From: Haemophilus seminalis | Lineage (GTDB): Bacteria; Pseudomonadota; Gammaproteobacteria; Enterobacterales; Pasteurellaceae | Assembly: GCF_006384255.1 (NCBI RefSeq) | Contig: NZ_VCED01000003.1 | Location: 62,001 to 126,000 of the forward strand | DNA: 64,000 bases | Direction of reading: 5' to 3' | Part shown: positions 11,149-20,184 of the stretch, piece by piece | How positions within the stretch are numbered: position 1 is the first letter of the stretch | How the letters are laid out: each line of letters starts with the position of its first letter | Made by a program: the position numbers and the translations under genes | The notes under the pieces: generated by a model | What the model was told of the DNA's origin: nothing | The model's input: the letters and a program-made list of their open reading frames with translations, nothing else | The model's database searches: none

Positions 11149-12092
11149 ATTTAATAATATGCACGACTCCTTTACATAGTTTGATTGCTGAGAAAATTAT
11201 TGAAAATAGAGCAGGAGAATTTTTTCATTTAATTTTTATCTCCGAGAGGGGAAGTAATAAAGATTATTTCTATTTTAATAGATTATCAAATAAGGTTAAT
11301 AATGCAGATTTTTTTTGTGTGTACTATAAAAATAGAGTGGAATATCTAAAATTTTTATTTAGAATAAAAAAATTTCTTAATAAGAAATATGATGATGTTT
11401 TCTTTGCAAATATAAATTCAATATTTATTCATAGAATTTTATCATTAATTTATTTTAGTAAGATTATTACATTTGATGATGGTATGGCAAATATTATCCC
11501 TAATAGCTCTATTACTTGTAAGGAAAATATCAGTTTTATAAGAATATTATTAAATTATGTTTTTGGTATAAAGTTTAATAAGAGACGTATTAAAAATATA
11601 ATATCTAGCCACTATACTTTATTCCCTGATTTTAAAAACATATCAGATAAGATAACTCCATTATCTCTAGGTAATTCAGAAAATATTCACGTTAAAAATT
11701 GTAATCGTAAAAAGATATTTGTAGGTCAACCAATATTTGAGATGCTTAGTATAGGTAAAGAAAAATATATTAAGATCATTAGAGATATTTGTAATCTTCT
11801 CCAAATTGATTACTATATACCACACCCAAGAGAAAATTATAAAATAAGTGGAGTAAATTATATAGAAACAGATTTAATTTTAGAGGATTATATTTTAAAC
11901 GAAGATGGTTGTTTCGAACTTTATTCTTTTTATAGCTCTAGCTTGCTAACATTGATAAATTGTCAAAACATATCTTTGAATTCTGTCTTCGTTAAAGGTA
12001 TAGGTATGGAAAAAAATAACGCAATCATGGGGTCTTATTCTGTAATAGAAAAGTTAGGCTTAAAAATTATTTATATAGAGAATCATTTATGA
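11145..12092 (+). CDS. GT52-type glycosyltransferase, probable sialyltransferase
   Basis: A 315-residue protein resembling family GT52 (Lst/LsgB class), which transfers Neu5Ac from CMP-Neu5Ac. It has the N-terminal [19 protein letters not shown] with the family's TPLH pattern, and an [10 protein letters not shown] segment at about residue 110 corresponding to the acidic catalytic region. No signal peptide is seen, so it probably acts at the cytoplasmic membrane face. It is very AT-rich, overlaps wzx and wzy by 4 bases at each end, and lacks uptake signals. The acceptor is unknown; sialic-acid specificity is family inference. Confidence 0.75.
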   Translation: MNLIICTTPLHSLIAEKIIENRAGEFFHLIFISERGSNKDYFYFNRLSNKVNNADFFCVYYKNRVEYLKFLFRIKKFLNKKYDDVFFANINSIFIHRILSLIYFSKIITFDDGMANIIPNSSITCKENISFIRILLNYVFGIKFNKRRIKNIISSHYTLFPDFKNISDKITPLSLGNSENIHVKNCNRKKIFVGQPIFEMLSIGKEKYIKIIRDICNLLQIDYYIPHPRENYKISGVNYIETDLILEDYILNEDGCFELYSFYSSSLLTLINCQNISLNSVFVKGIGMEKNNAIMGSYSVIEKLGLKIIYIENHL

Positions 12093-13216
12093 TTATTATT
12101 TTTATTATCCTCTATTCATTATTAATTTTAATTTTTAAGAAGAATTTTTATTTCTCATTTTTATTTTTATCTGTTCTTATAGCATCTACAGATTTTAGTA
12201 ATTTTTCTGTTCCTATAATATGGTTGCTAATAATTATTGGGGTTGTTACTAAAAAAATAAGATTTGATAAAAATAATTTTTTATGTCTATTATTGCTTTT
12301 TATACTGTTAATTTCTTTAATTTCATTATCATTCTTAAATGGAGCCTTTGTGTATAACTCTATTGGAACTTTATCTAAGTTAATGATAATTTTTGTGTTT
12401 TTGTTAATGTCTTATAAAAATTTACTTTTTAATGTGGATGATGTTTATTTAAATATTAAATTTTTTATCTTTCTGTCACTGGTTAGTTTCATTCTTTATC
12501 CTTTTGGATATTATAGTGATCAAGGTATTTTGCTTAATAGATTTTCTGGCTTTCTATATGATGCAAATTATTTTGCTTTATTTTGTTTTATTTTTTATTT
12601 GTTTGTTGATATGTATAGATATGGTAGTAGCAAGGATGTTAAAGTAATAAAGGCATTTATGTTATTCTTTATTTTAATAAGTCAGTCTCTTTCTACAATG
12701 CTATTTTTCCTAGTTTACATTTTTATAAGTAAAAAAATTATTTTATGTTTATCAAGAAGAATAAATCCTTATTTTTATTTTGTTATATTAATTATTATGT
12801 TGTTATACTTCAGATCTATAGAAACTATAGCTTTTTATGATGATTGGCAAGATTCATATTTGTCTATGAAATTTAATTCAGTTATTATCCGATTGAATGG
12901 GCTTCATGCTGGATTTGTTCATATAGGGCGTGATTTATCGATATTTCTTTGGGGGATGGGGAGTGGTAGATCACTAGAAGTTTTTGATAGGGTGTTCCAT
13001 AATTTATACTTTCAAGAATTATTTGATCATGGCTTAGTTTATTATTTTATGATTTCATGTGTAATATACAAAGCCACAAAAAATTCTTCTTATAATGTAA
13101 GTGTTGTAATATTCTTTTTGTTAATGAATAATCTTATTTTTGACAATTTTTATATATTTATTTTTGTGTTTTGTTTTATGATTTTTTCCCTAGATAATCG
13201 ATTTGATAATTGTTGA
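12089..13216 (+). CDS. wzy: Wzy-type repeat-unit polymerase
   Basis: A 375-residue protein with about 10-11 transmembrane segments and a large periplasmic loop (about residues 250-310), which contains FVHIGRDLSIFLWGMGSGRS. This layout and the position among wzx and glycosyltransferases indicate the O-antigen-type polymerase. Wzy proteins share little sequence, so the call rests on topology and context. The gene is extremely AT-rich and heavy in Phe, Leu and Ile. It overlaps the GT52 gene by 4 bases. Confidence 0.8.
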   Translation: MIIIFIILYSLLILIFKKNFYFSFLFLSVLIASTDFSNFSVPIIWLLIIIGVVTKKIRFDKNNFLCLLLLFILLISLISLSFLNGAFVYNSIGTLSKLMIIFVFLLMSYKNLLFNVDDVYLNIKFFIFLSLVSFILYPFGYYSDQGILLNRFSGFLYDANYFALFCFIFYLFVDMYRYGSSKDVKVIKAFMLFFILISQSLSTMLFFLVYIFISKKIILCLSRRINPYFYFVILIIMLLYFRSIETIAFYDDWQDSYLSMKFNSVIIRLNGLHAGFVHIGRDLSIFLWGMGSGRSLEVFDRVFHNLYFQELFDHGLVYYFMISCVIYKATKNSSYNVSVVIFFLLMNNLIFDNFYIFIFVFCFMIFSLDNRFDNC

Positions 13217-13225
13217 GGTTTGATT

Positions 13226-14212
13226 TTGAGTTTAATTAAATTTAGCATCATTATTCCAGTATATAATATAAGTAATTATATTAGTGAATGTGTAAATAGT
13301 GTATTGAAACAATCTTTTAAAGATTATGAAATTATACTTGTAAATGATGGTTCAATAGATGATAGTTTTAATATTTGTTTAAATTATTCTAAAAAATATA
13401 AAAATGTAAGATTGATTAATCAACAAAATGGTGGTCTGTCTAGTGCAAGAAATGCAGGAATAAATCAAGCAGAAGGTGATTACTTATTATTTTTAGATGG
13501 TGATGATTTTTGGAAAGATGGTGAGTTTTTGGAAAATCTTAATTGTATAATTGAAACTAATTCACCAGATACGATAATTTTCTCTTACTCTTATTATTAC
13601 TCCAAGGATAGAATTAAGGAGTATCAGTTTGATTTATTAGAAATATCTTCTAGTTCAAATAACTTTTCTGATAACTTATATTCGCTGATAGATAATGGGA
13701 TTTGGTATCCATCAGCATGGAATAAGTGCATAAGAAGAAATATTGTCACTATAAATAATATTTCATTTCCATTAAATATGACCTCAGAAGATGTACAGTG
13801 GTGCTTTGAATTGTCAAGATATATAAAATCTTATTATGTTTATAATGAGCCAGTATATATGTATAGGCAAGGCAGGGAAGGGAGTATTACTCACACTATT
13901 AAAATAAAGCATTTAGAAGATTTATTTATGAATATAGATAAAATCCTGTCAGAGTCTAGGAATAATAAATTAAGGGATGCTGATTACTTGTATTTATCTC
14001 ATTATTATTTAGAAGTTATTCCTTATATAACGCCATTCCTAGGAAATGTTAAAGTTAAAAGGCTTTTAAGTAAATATAAATGGCTTTCGGAATATTCTAA
14101 CCAGACTAAAAATAAGAAAAAAAGATTAATTTACTTTTGTTTGAAGTATATGGGATTTAGGATATCTAGTGTCTTTTTGAATATTTTAGTGAAACTTTAT
14201 AGAGCAAAATAA
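13226..14212 (+). CDS. GT2-family glycosyltransferase
   Basis: A GT-A-fold transferase of about 328 residues. The N-terminus FSIIIPVYNISNYISECVNS, the nucleotide-binding ILVNDGSIDDS and the metal-binding LFLDGDDFW are diagnostic of GT2. I prefer the TTG at 13226 because a GAGG SD at 13214-13217 is spaced 8 bases from it; a TTG at 13220 gives two more residues but poor spacing. The sugar is unknown. The C-terminal basic/amphipathic end suggests membrane association. Confidence 0.85.
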   Translation: MSLIKFSIIIPVYNISNYISECVNSVLKQSFKDYEIILVNDGSIDDSFNICLNYSKKYKNVRLINQQNGGLSSARNAGINQAEGDYLLFLDGDDFWKDGEFLENLNCIIETNSPDTIIFSYSYYYSKDRIKEYQFDLLEISSSSNNFSDNLYSLIDNGIWYPSAWNKCIRRNIVTINNISFPLNMTSEDVQWCFELSRYIKSYYVYNEPVYMYRQGREGSITHTIKIKHLEDLFMNIDKILSESRNNKLRDADYLYLSHYYLEVIPYITPFLGNVKVKRLLSKYKWLSEYSNQTKNKKKRLIYFCLKYMGFRISSVFLNILVKLYRAK

Positions 14213-14220
14213 GGTATGAA

Positions 14221-16260
14221 ATGAGCCTTTCTATATTAATGTCAATTTACCATAAGGAAAACCCTGAGTATTTTAATCAAACAATGGAAAGTATTTGGTT
14301 TAAACAAACTTTAAAACCAAATGAAATTGTGTTAGTTGAGGATGGTAAATTAACAAGAGAATTATACTCAGCTATAAACTCTTGGAAAGATAAACTAGGA
14401 GATAAATTAGTTTCTATTCCATTAGCCCAAAATGTTGGACTTGCTTCAGCGTTAAATGAAGGACTAAAGGTTGCTAAAGGTAATTTTATCGCAAGAATGG
14501 ATACAGATGATATAGCTGAATCAGAGCGTTTTAAAAAACAGTTTGAATTTTTACAACAAAATTCTGATATTGATGCCGTCGGTTGTTGGATTTCTGAAAT
14601 TGATGAAAATAGTAATATTATTAATAACAAAGTAGAATATCCTCTTCTTCATAACGAGTTATATCAATTTTTTGAAAAACGAGATCCAATAGCTCATCCA
14701 ACAGCTATGTTCAGGAAGACTTTTTTTGATAAAGCGGGAAGGTATAGTAAGGAAGTTGCTTTAGCGGAAGATACTTTATTGTGGTATCAAGCATTCTTAA
14801 ATAACTGCAGATTGGCAAATGTTGATTATATTGGGTTGAAATTCAGACGCAGTTCCGACTTTTATAAGCGTAGAGCAAATTGGAAAAAAACAATTGGGCT
14901 ACTAAAATTCCGCCTATTTCATATAAATAGAGATTTAAATTATGGTATTAAAGCAGATATCTACGCGATTGCTTATTTTTTGATGTCTATTTCGCCAAGT
15001 TTTGTAAAAAAATATTGTATAAACTATTTCGGTAAAAAGGTAAATTATATGAAAATCCTATTCTCTCCACCATTTGTTAATGAAGATGTAATCAATGAAG
15101 TTGTAGATTCTTTACGTTCAGGCTGGATTACCACAGGACCTAAAGTGAAGGCTTTAGAAGAAGAAATTAAACAATTCTCAGGGGCCAAAGAAGTGCTTTG
15201 TGTAAACTCTTGGACTTCTGCAGCGATTATGATACTTCGTTGGTTTGGAGTAAAAGAAGGTGATGAGGTGATTGTACCTGCTTACACTTATAGTGCAACA
15301 GCTTTAGCGGTGTTACATGCTGGAGCAAAACCAGTAATGGTAGATACTTCAGAAGATTTTAATATTTCTTTGGATGCGATTAAAAAAGCAATTACACCAA
15401 GAACGAAAGCTATTATGCCTGTTGATATTGCTGGGTTCCCTTGCGATTATGACGAAATTATGGATTTGGTAAAATCTTCTGAAATTCGACCGCTCTTTAA
15501 GGCTGAAAGCGAGAATCAAGAAAAACTTGGCCGTATTTTAGTATTGAATGATGCAGCACACTCTTTAGGTGCTTGGTACAAAAAGGGCATGCGAACAGGA
15601 AGTGAAACCGACATTGCTATTTTTTCATTGCATGCCGTAAAAAATATTACAACAGCTGAAGGTGGTGCAATTTGCATTAACTTACCTGCACCTTTTGATA
15701 ATGCTAAACTCTATGGTGAGCTTCGTCAAATGGCATTAAACTGTCAAACTAAAGATGCGTTCTCTAAGAGTAAAGCCGGTGGTTGGCGATACGATATTAC
15801 TGGCCTAGGTATGAAAATTAATATGGCAGATGTGAATGCTGCAATAGGTTTAGCACAAATTCGTATTTATGAAGATTTGCTGAAAGAACGTAAACGTGTC
15901 TTTGATACCTATGGTGAGGCATTTAAACAATATGATTGGGCAATTTTACCACCATCGAAACAAGGTGAAAAAGAAACTTCATATCACTTATATGCACTAC
16001 GTATTAAAGATTTTACTGAAGCACAGCGAGATGCAATGATTGATGAAATTGCTAAGAGTGAAGTGGCTGTAAATGTTCACTTTATCCCAATGCCAATGCT
16101 TACTTTATTTAAGAACTTAGGGTATAAAATTGAAGATTACCCGCAAGCATATAATAACTATAAGTGTGAGATTTCTCTGCCTATCTATCCTCAATTAACA
16201 GATGAGCAGGTGAAATTTGTAATTGATACTGTTGTTAATGTCTATAATAAGGTTAAGTAA
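14221..16260 (+). CDS. Fusion: GT2 glycosyltransferase + DegT/DnrJ sugar aminotransferase
   Basis: A 679-residue protein. Residues 1-276 form a GT2 transferase (ILMSIYHKENPEYF; metal-binding MDTDD near 95-99). Residues 277-679 form a complete PLP-dependent sugar aminotransferase (DegT/DnrJ/EryC1/StrS) starting MKILFSPPFVNEDV. It has the GWITTGPKV N-terminal motif, DAAHSLGAWYKKG, and the cofactor lysine at about 474 in LHAVKNITTAEGG. Both halves look full length. Met277 (ATG 15049) has an AAGG SD eight bases upstream, so a free aminotransferase may also be made. The aminotransferase probably converts a UDP-4-keto-6-deoxy-HexNAc to the 4-amino sugar, using the product of the dehydratase two genes downstream. 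The two are separate genes in comparable loci. Confidence 0.85.
   Translation: MSLSILMSIYHKENPEYFNQTMESIWFKQTLKPNEIVLVEDGKLTRELYSAINSWKDKLGDKLVSIPLAQNVGLASALNEGLKVAKGNFIARMDTDDIAESERFKKQFEFLQQNSDIDAVGCWISEIDENSNIINNKVEYPLLHNELYQFFEKRDPIAHPTAMFRKTFFDKAGRYSKEVALAEDTLLWYQAFLNNCRLANVDYIGLKFRRSSDFYKRRANWKKTIGLLKFRLFHINRDLNYGIKADIYAIAYFLMSISPSFVKKYCINYFGKKVNYMKILFSPPFVNEDVINEVVDSLRSGWITTGPKVKALEEEIKQFSGAKEVLCVNSWTSAAIMILRWFGVKEGDEVIVPAYTYSATALAVLHAGAKPVMVDTSEDFNISLDAIKKAITPRTKAIMPVDIAGFPCDYDEIMDLVKSSEIRPLFKAESENQEKLGRILVLNDAAHSLGAWYKKGMRTGSETDIAIFSLHAVKNITTAEGGAICINLPAPFDNAKLYGELRQMALNCQTKDAFSKSKAGGWRYDITGLGMKINMADVNAAIGLAQIRIYEDLLKERKRVFDTYGEAFKQYDWAILPPSKQGEKETSYHLYALRIKDFTEAQRDAMIDEIAKSEVAVNVHFIPMPMLTLFKNLGYKIEDYPQAYNNYKCEISLPIYPQLTDEQVKFVIDTVVNVYNKVK
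15037..15051 (+). promoter_or_regulatory. Internal ribosome-binding site and start inside the fusion gene
   Basis: AAGG at 15037-15040 is followed eight bases later by ATG 15049, in frame, exactly where the aminotransferase domain begins (MKILFSPP). It looks like the relic, or still-working, start of a once separate gene. A TAA in another frame at 15041 would have ended the upstream glycosyltransferase after a one- or two-base shift. Confidence 0.5.
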
Positions 16261-16262
16261 AA

Positions 16263-16850
16263 GTGATTCGTTTTTTTGATTTTATTCTAGGTTTAGTTGG
16301 GCTAGTTGTTCTAGCCCCTATTTTCATTATGTTAGCTATTTGGATTAAGATTGATTCAAAAGGTCCTGTCTTTTATAAGCAAGTTCGAGTTGGACAGAAT
16401 GGTATCAATTTTGGTCTGTTTAAGTTTCGCTCGATGGTAGTTGATGCTGATAAAAAAGGGTTAATCACTGTAGGTGGTCGAGATCCTAGAATTACCCGTT
16501 CAGGTTATTTTATTCGTAAGTATAAACTTGACGAGTTACCACAGCTGATTAATGTACTAGTTGGAGATATGAGCTTAGTTGGTCCTCGTCCAGAGGTAAG
16601 AAAATATGTTAACTTGTATACTGATGAGCAACAAAAAGTACTTTCTGTAAAACCAGGTATTACAGATTATGCTTCAATTGAATATATGGATGAAAATGAG
16701 ATTTTGGGGAAATCAAGCGATCCTGAAAAAACATATATTGAAGATATCATGCCTGAGAAGATTAAATATAATATGAAATATATTAATAATAAAAATTTAT
16801 TTGAATATTTTAAGATTATATTTTTAACAGTATTAAAAATTGTACGATAG
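16263..16850 (+). CDS. Monotopic phosphoglycosyl transferase (PglC/WbgY class)
   Basis: A small bacterial sugar transferase of 195 residues, the size of the single-domain PglC-type enzymes. These transfer phospho-sugar from a UDP-sugar to undecaprenyl phosphate and start repeat-unit assembly. One hydrophobic re-entrant helix (FILGLVGLVVLAPIFIMLAI) is at the N-terminus. Then come KFRSM, the catalytic Asp-Glu dyad in YKLDELPQLINVL, and MSLVGPRPE. The start is GTG 16263, two bases after the fusion gene. Aminotransferase, transferase and dehydratase occur in the order I recall for wbgX-wbgY-wbgZ in Shigella sonnei and Plesiomonas. Confidence 0.88.
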   Translation: MIRFFDFILGLVGLVVLAPIFIMLAIWIKIDSKGPVFYKQVRVGQNGINFGLFKFRSMVVDADKKGLITVGGRDPRITRSGYFIRKYKLDELPQLINVLVGDMSLVGPRPEVRKYVNLYTDEQQKVLSVKPGITDYASIEYMDENEILGKSSDPEKTYIEDIMPEKIKYNMKYINNKNLFEYFKIIFLTVLKIVR

Positions 16851-16884
16851 ATAATTATTTAGGTTGCCTTTTAAGGATGTTACT

Positions 16885-18777
16885 ATGATGTATTCGTTTA
16901 TATTCGGAATGTCAAGATCAACAAAAAGAGTTATAAGTCTTTTTATTGATATTATCTTGCTTATTTCCTCCTTTTTCCTTGCGTATTGGACTAGATTGGG
17001 TGGGATTATAGCTTTTGATAATACTGAAATCTGGATGACGTTACTATGTACAATACTTATAACCCTTTTTACTTTTATTAAATTAGGGCTTTATCGAGCA
17101 GTATTGCGTTACATCTCTTTTAAGGCTTTAGCGATGGTGGCAGGGGGAGCTTTTGTTTCAGCTGTTAGCCTTATTTTCTTTTCTTTCTTCATCGGTTCAG
17201 ATATACCTAGAACGGTTCCTATTATTTATTTTTCCTATGTGTTCTTGCTCTGTGGTAGTGCAAGAATGTTGGTTCGCTATTATGTTAGTTTAATTTTAGA
17301 TAAAGATAATGAATCTGTTTTGATTTATGGTGCCGGTACAACAGGACGGCAGTTAGCAGTACTGCTTAAGCATGCTTATCGTTATCGTATCAGAGGTTTC
17401 ATTGATGATAATGTGAAGTTACATGGTACTTATCTTTTGGGAAATAAAATATTTTCACCAAATGATATTTCAAAGCTTGTTCGCAAATATCATATTAAAA
17501 TTATTTTATTGGCCATACCTAGCGCCTCTCGCGGTGAGCGTAAATCGATCATTGATAGTTTAATTCCTTTGAAAATTAAGGTAAGAACTATTCCCGATAT
17601 GGAAGAGATTTTACAAGGTCATGCCAAGATTGATGAATTACGTGAAGTGAAAATCGAAGATTTATTAGGTCGTGAGCCTGTTTTACCAAACAAAGAGTTA
17701 TTACAAAAAAATATTTTTGATAAAACAGTAATGGTAACGGGGGCTGGTGGCTCTATTGGGTCTGAATTATGTCGTCAGATTATTTTAAATAAACCCAATA
17801 CCTTAATTTTATTCGAGCTTTCTGAATTTTCACTATATTCCATTCATCAAGAATTGGTTGAAATAGTAAAGAGAAATAGTTTTAGTACTAAGATTTATCC
17901 TATGTTAGGTAATGTACAGGATATTGAGCGTTTAGATTGTGTTTTAGATCATTTTAATGTTGACACAATTTATCATGCCGCAGCTTATAAACATGTTCCT
18001 TTAGTGGAATACAATATCATTGAAGGTATTCGAAATAATATTTTCGGGACCTATAATGTTGCAAGATGCGCAGCAGAATATAATGTAAAATCTTTTGTAC
18101 TCATTTCAACTGATAAAGCGGTTCGTCCAACGAATACCATGGGCGCGAGCAAGCGTATGGCGGAGCTTTGTTTGCAAGCTTTATCTGATCAACTTAAAAA
18201 TTCCCAAACCTGCTTTAGTATGGTTCGTTTCGGTAATGTATTAGGATCTTCAGGGTCTGTTATTCCACTCTTTCGAAAACAGATTCTAAAAGGAGGACCA
18301 ATTACTGTTACACATCCTGATATTATTCGTTACTTCATGACAATTCCTGAGGCTGCTCAACTTGTTATTCAGGCTGGGGCAATGGCAAAAGGCGGTGATG
18401 TTTTTATTTTAGATATGGGTGAGCCAGTTAGGATTGTTGATTTAGCAAAAAATCTTATTCAGCTTTCAGGTTTGTCTGTTAAAGATGAAAATAGCTTGAA
18501 AGGTGATATTGAAATTACTTATACAGGATTAAGACCAGGTGAAAAACTTTATGAGGAGTTGTTAATTGCTGGAGATAATGTTCAGAAGACTGAACATTCA
18601 CGTATTATGACAGCAGAAGAACATTATTTACCATTTGATCAGCTATCAAGTGTATTAGTTCAGTTAGAGCAAGCTTGTAAGAATGGGGATTATATGTCTA
18701 TTCGTGAGATATTGTTAAATGCGCCTACAGGTTTTAATCCAACAACAGAAATTGTAGATGTGTTATATAAGGATTAA
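16885..18777 (+). CDS. Membrane UDP-HexNAc 4,6-dehydratase (WbpM/CapD/PglF class)
   Basis: About 630 residues: four N-terminal transmembrane helices, a first nucleotide-binding fold (IYGAGTTGRQLA), then the catalytic SDR domain with VTGAGGSIGSELCRQI and STDKAVRPTNTMGASKRM. Methionine replaces the usual SDR tyrosine, as in long WbpM-type enzymes (Ser-Met-Lys). It should convert UDP-GlcNAc to the 4-keto-6-deoxy sugar used by the aminotransferase. I chose ATG 16885 because AAGGA (16873-16877) is spaced seven bases from it; an upstream TTG at 16864 lacks that support. Confidence 0.9.
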   Translation: MMYSFIFGMSRSTKRVISLFIDIILLISSFFLAYWTRLGGIIAFDNTEIWMTLLCTILITLFTFIKLGLYRAVLRYISFKALAMVAGGAFVSAVSLIFFSFFIGSDIPRTVPIIYFSYVFLLCGSARMLVRYYVSLILDKDNESVLIYGAGTTGRQLAVLLKHAYRYRIRGFIDDNVKLHGTYLLGNKIFSPNDISKLVRKYHIKIILLAIPSASRGERKSIIDSLIPLKIKVRTIPDMEEILQGHAKIDELREVKIEDLLGREPVLPNKELLQKNIFDKTVMVTGAGGSIGSELCRQIILNKPNTLILFELSEFSLYSIHQELVEIVKRNSFSTKIYPMLGNVQDIERLDCVLDHFNVDTIYHAAAYKHVPLVEYNIIEGIRNNIFGTYNVARCAAEYNVKSFVLISTDKAVRPTNTMGASKRMAELCLQALSDQLKNSQTCFSMVRFGNVLGSSGSVIPLFRKQILKGGPITVTHPDIIRYFMTIPEAAQLVIQAGAMAKGGDVFILDMGEPVRIVDLAKNLIQLSGLSVKDENSLKGDIEITYTGLRPGEKLYEELLIAGDNVQKTEHSRIMTAEEHYLPFDQLSSVLVQLEQACKNGDYMSIREILLNAPTGFNPTTEIVDVLYKD

Positions 18778-18780
18778 TCA

Positions 18781-20025
18781 GTGTATAGAAAAGAAAAATA
18801 CCTAAAATTATTTATTAATACGTCTATATTTTGTTTTTTTACTTTACTCTTAGTTTTCCCTAAAGGATATAACTATGGTTCAACAGCATTATTAGTCGCA
18901 AGTGTTTTATTTGTTTTTTATTCTATTTATAAGAAGTTTAAGATAAAAGAAATTATAAAACAGAATAACCCTATCTTTTTTATTGTTTCTCTGTATTTCC
19001 TGATCGCTCTTTTTTTTATTATTTTACATGGTGATAAATTTAAGCTGATTGATAATCCTCTAAGAGCATTTTTATTTCTTTCTGTGATTATTTTCGTCAT
19101 TTATACTAAGATAAAATTTGATGTATTGCTTTATAGTATTCCTGTCGGATCTTTTGTTGCGGGATTAGTTGCTCTCTATCAATACTATGTCTTGCATTTA
19201 CCTAGTGCATTTTGGGAGCAAATGAAAATTCAATCTGGTGATATTGCGATGTCGCTAGGATTATTTAATTTTATCATCGCTTTGTACTTGTTTGATATAA
19301 AGAAAAACAGATTTGCATTGGTGACAGTTATTGCTGGATTATTCGGTGTATTAGCCAGCGTGCTTTCTTTGGCTCGTGGTGGATGGGTCGGTGTTCCTTT
19401 AATATTTGTTTTTGTACTTTATATTTATAGAAATATGATATCTAAAAAATTACTTAGTGTTGTTTTACTAAGTATTCTAGTCGGGGGGATTTCATTAAGT
19501 ACTAACGAACAATTTATGGGGCGAATATTAGATGCGAAGAATAATCTAATTCACTATTCTGAAAATTCAAAAGATGGCAGTATAGGGGCCCGTTTAGATA
19601 TGTGGAAAATGGGAATTTATGCTTTTATTGAGCACCCTATTTCTGGTTGGAATTTAAACGAATTAGATGAATATAAAAAGGAATTAGCTGATAAGGGAAT
19701 TGTATCTCATGAATTTATAGGATTCTCACATTTTCATAACCAATTTATTGATGAATTAGCCAAAAAAGGTATTTTGGGTGGAGTCGCAATTTTTGGCATT
19801 TTTCTAGTCCCATTATGTTCTTTTTATCGTAAACAGAAGAGATTTTCAAAAAATAAAAAGGTAAAATTGCTTACTACCCTTGGTATTATTCATGTGTTAG
19901 CAACTATGAGTTATTGTTTAACGCAAACATTTCTTGCGCATAATTCGGGGAATATATTTTATTTCTTTGTTTTGATCATATTTTATACATTAATAGTTAA
20001 TAATTGTCCTGTTCAGAATAAATAA
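18781..20025 (+). CDS. waaL: O-antigen ligase family protein (WaaL-like)
   Basis: A 414-residue polytopic protein with about 11 membrane segments and a large periplasmic loop containing ARLDMWKMGIYAFIEHP and FSHFHNQFIDELAKKG. The Arg and His of these motifs match the Wzy_C/WaaL ligase family that joins undecaprenyl-linked glycan to lipid A-core. It begins with GTG 18781, three bases after the dehydratase stop. It closes the lsg locus, as in H. influenzae. A second polymerase is a weaker alternative, because wzy is already present. Confidence 0.85.
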   Translation: MYRKEKYLKLFINTSIFCFFTLLLVFPKGYNYGSTALLVASVLFVFYSIYKKFKIKEIIKQNNPIFFIVSLYFLIALFFIILHGDKFKLIDNPLRAFLFLSVIIFVIYTKIKFDVLLYSIPVGSFVAGLVALYQYYVLHLPSAFWEQMKIQSGDIAMSLGLFNFIIALYLFDIKKNRFALVTVIAGLFGVLASVLSLARGGWVGVPLIFVFVLYIYRNMISKKLLSVVLLSILVGGISLSTNEQFMGRILDAKNNLIHYSENSKDGSIGARLDMWKMGIYAFIEHPISGWNLNELDEYKKELADKGIVSHEFIGFSHFHNQFIDELAKKGILGGVAIFGIFLVPLCSFYRKQKRFSKNKKVKLLTTLGIIHVLATMSYCLTQTFLAHNSGNIFYFFVLIIFYTLIVNNCPVQNK

Positions 20026-20184
20026 CAATATAAGTAAGAGTAAATCTCTTTTGTATTTTGATAATGCTACGTATATATGATAATTCACATTAAAGGTTAT
20101 TCAGACATGCTATATCTTATGCTCAAGATTGCATAAATGCTTATAATGCTCGGGAATGATGACATTAAATAACTTTTGATTTAC

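Noticed and set aside
8581..20025. Phase-variable tetranucleotide repeats in the glycan genes
   Set aside because: I looked for CAAT, GCAA, AGTC and similar tracts, common in H. influenzae surface-glycan genes, and saw none of more than a few units.
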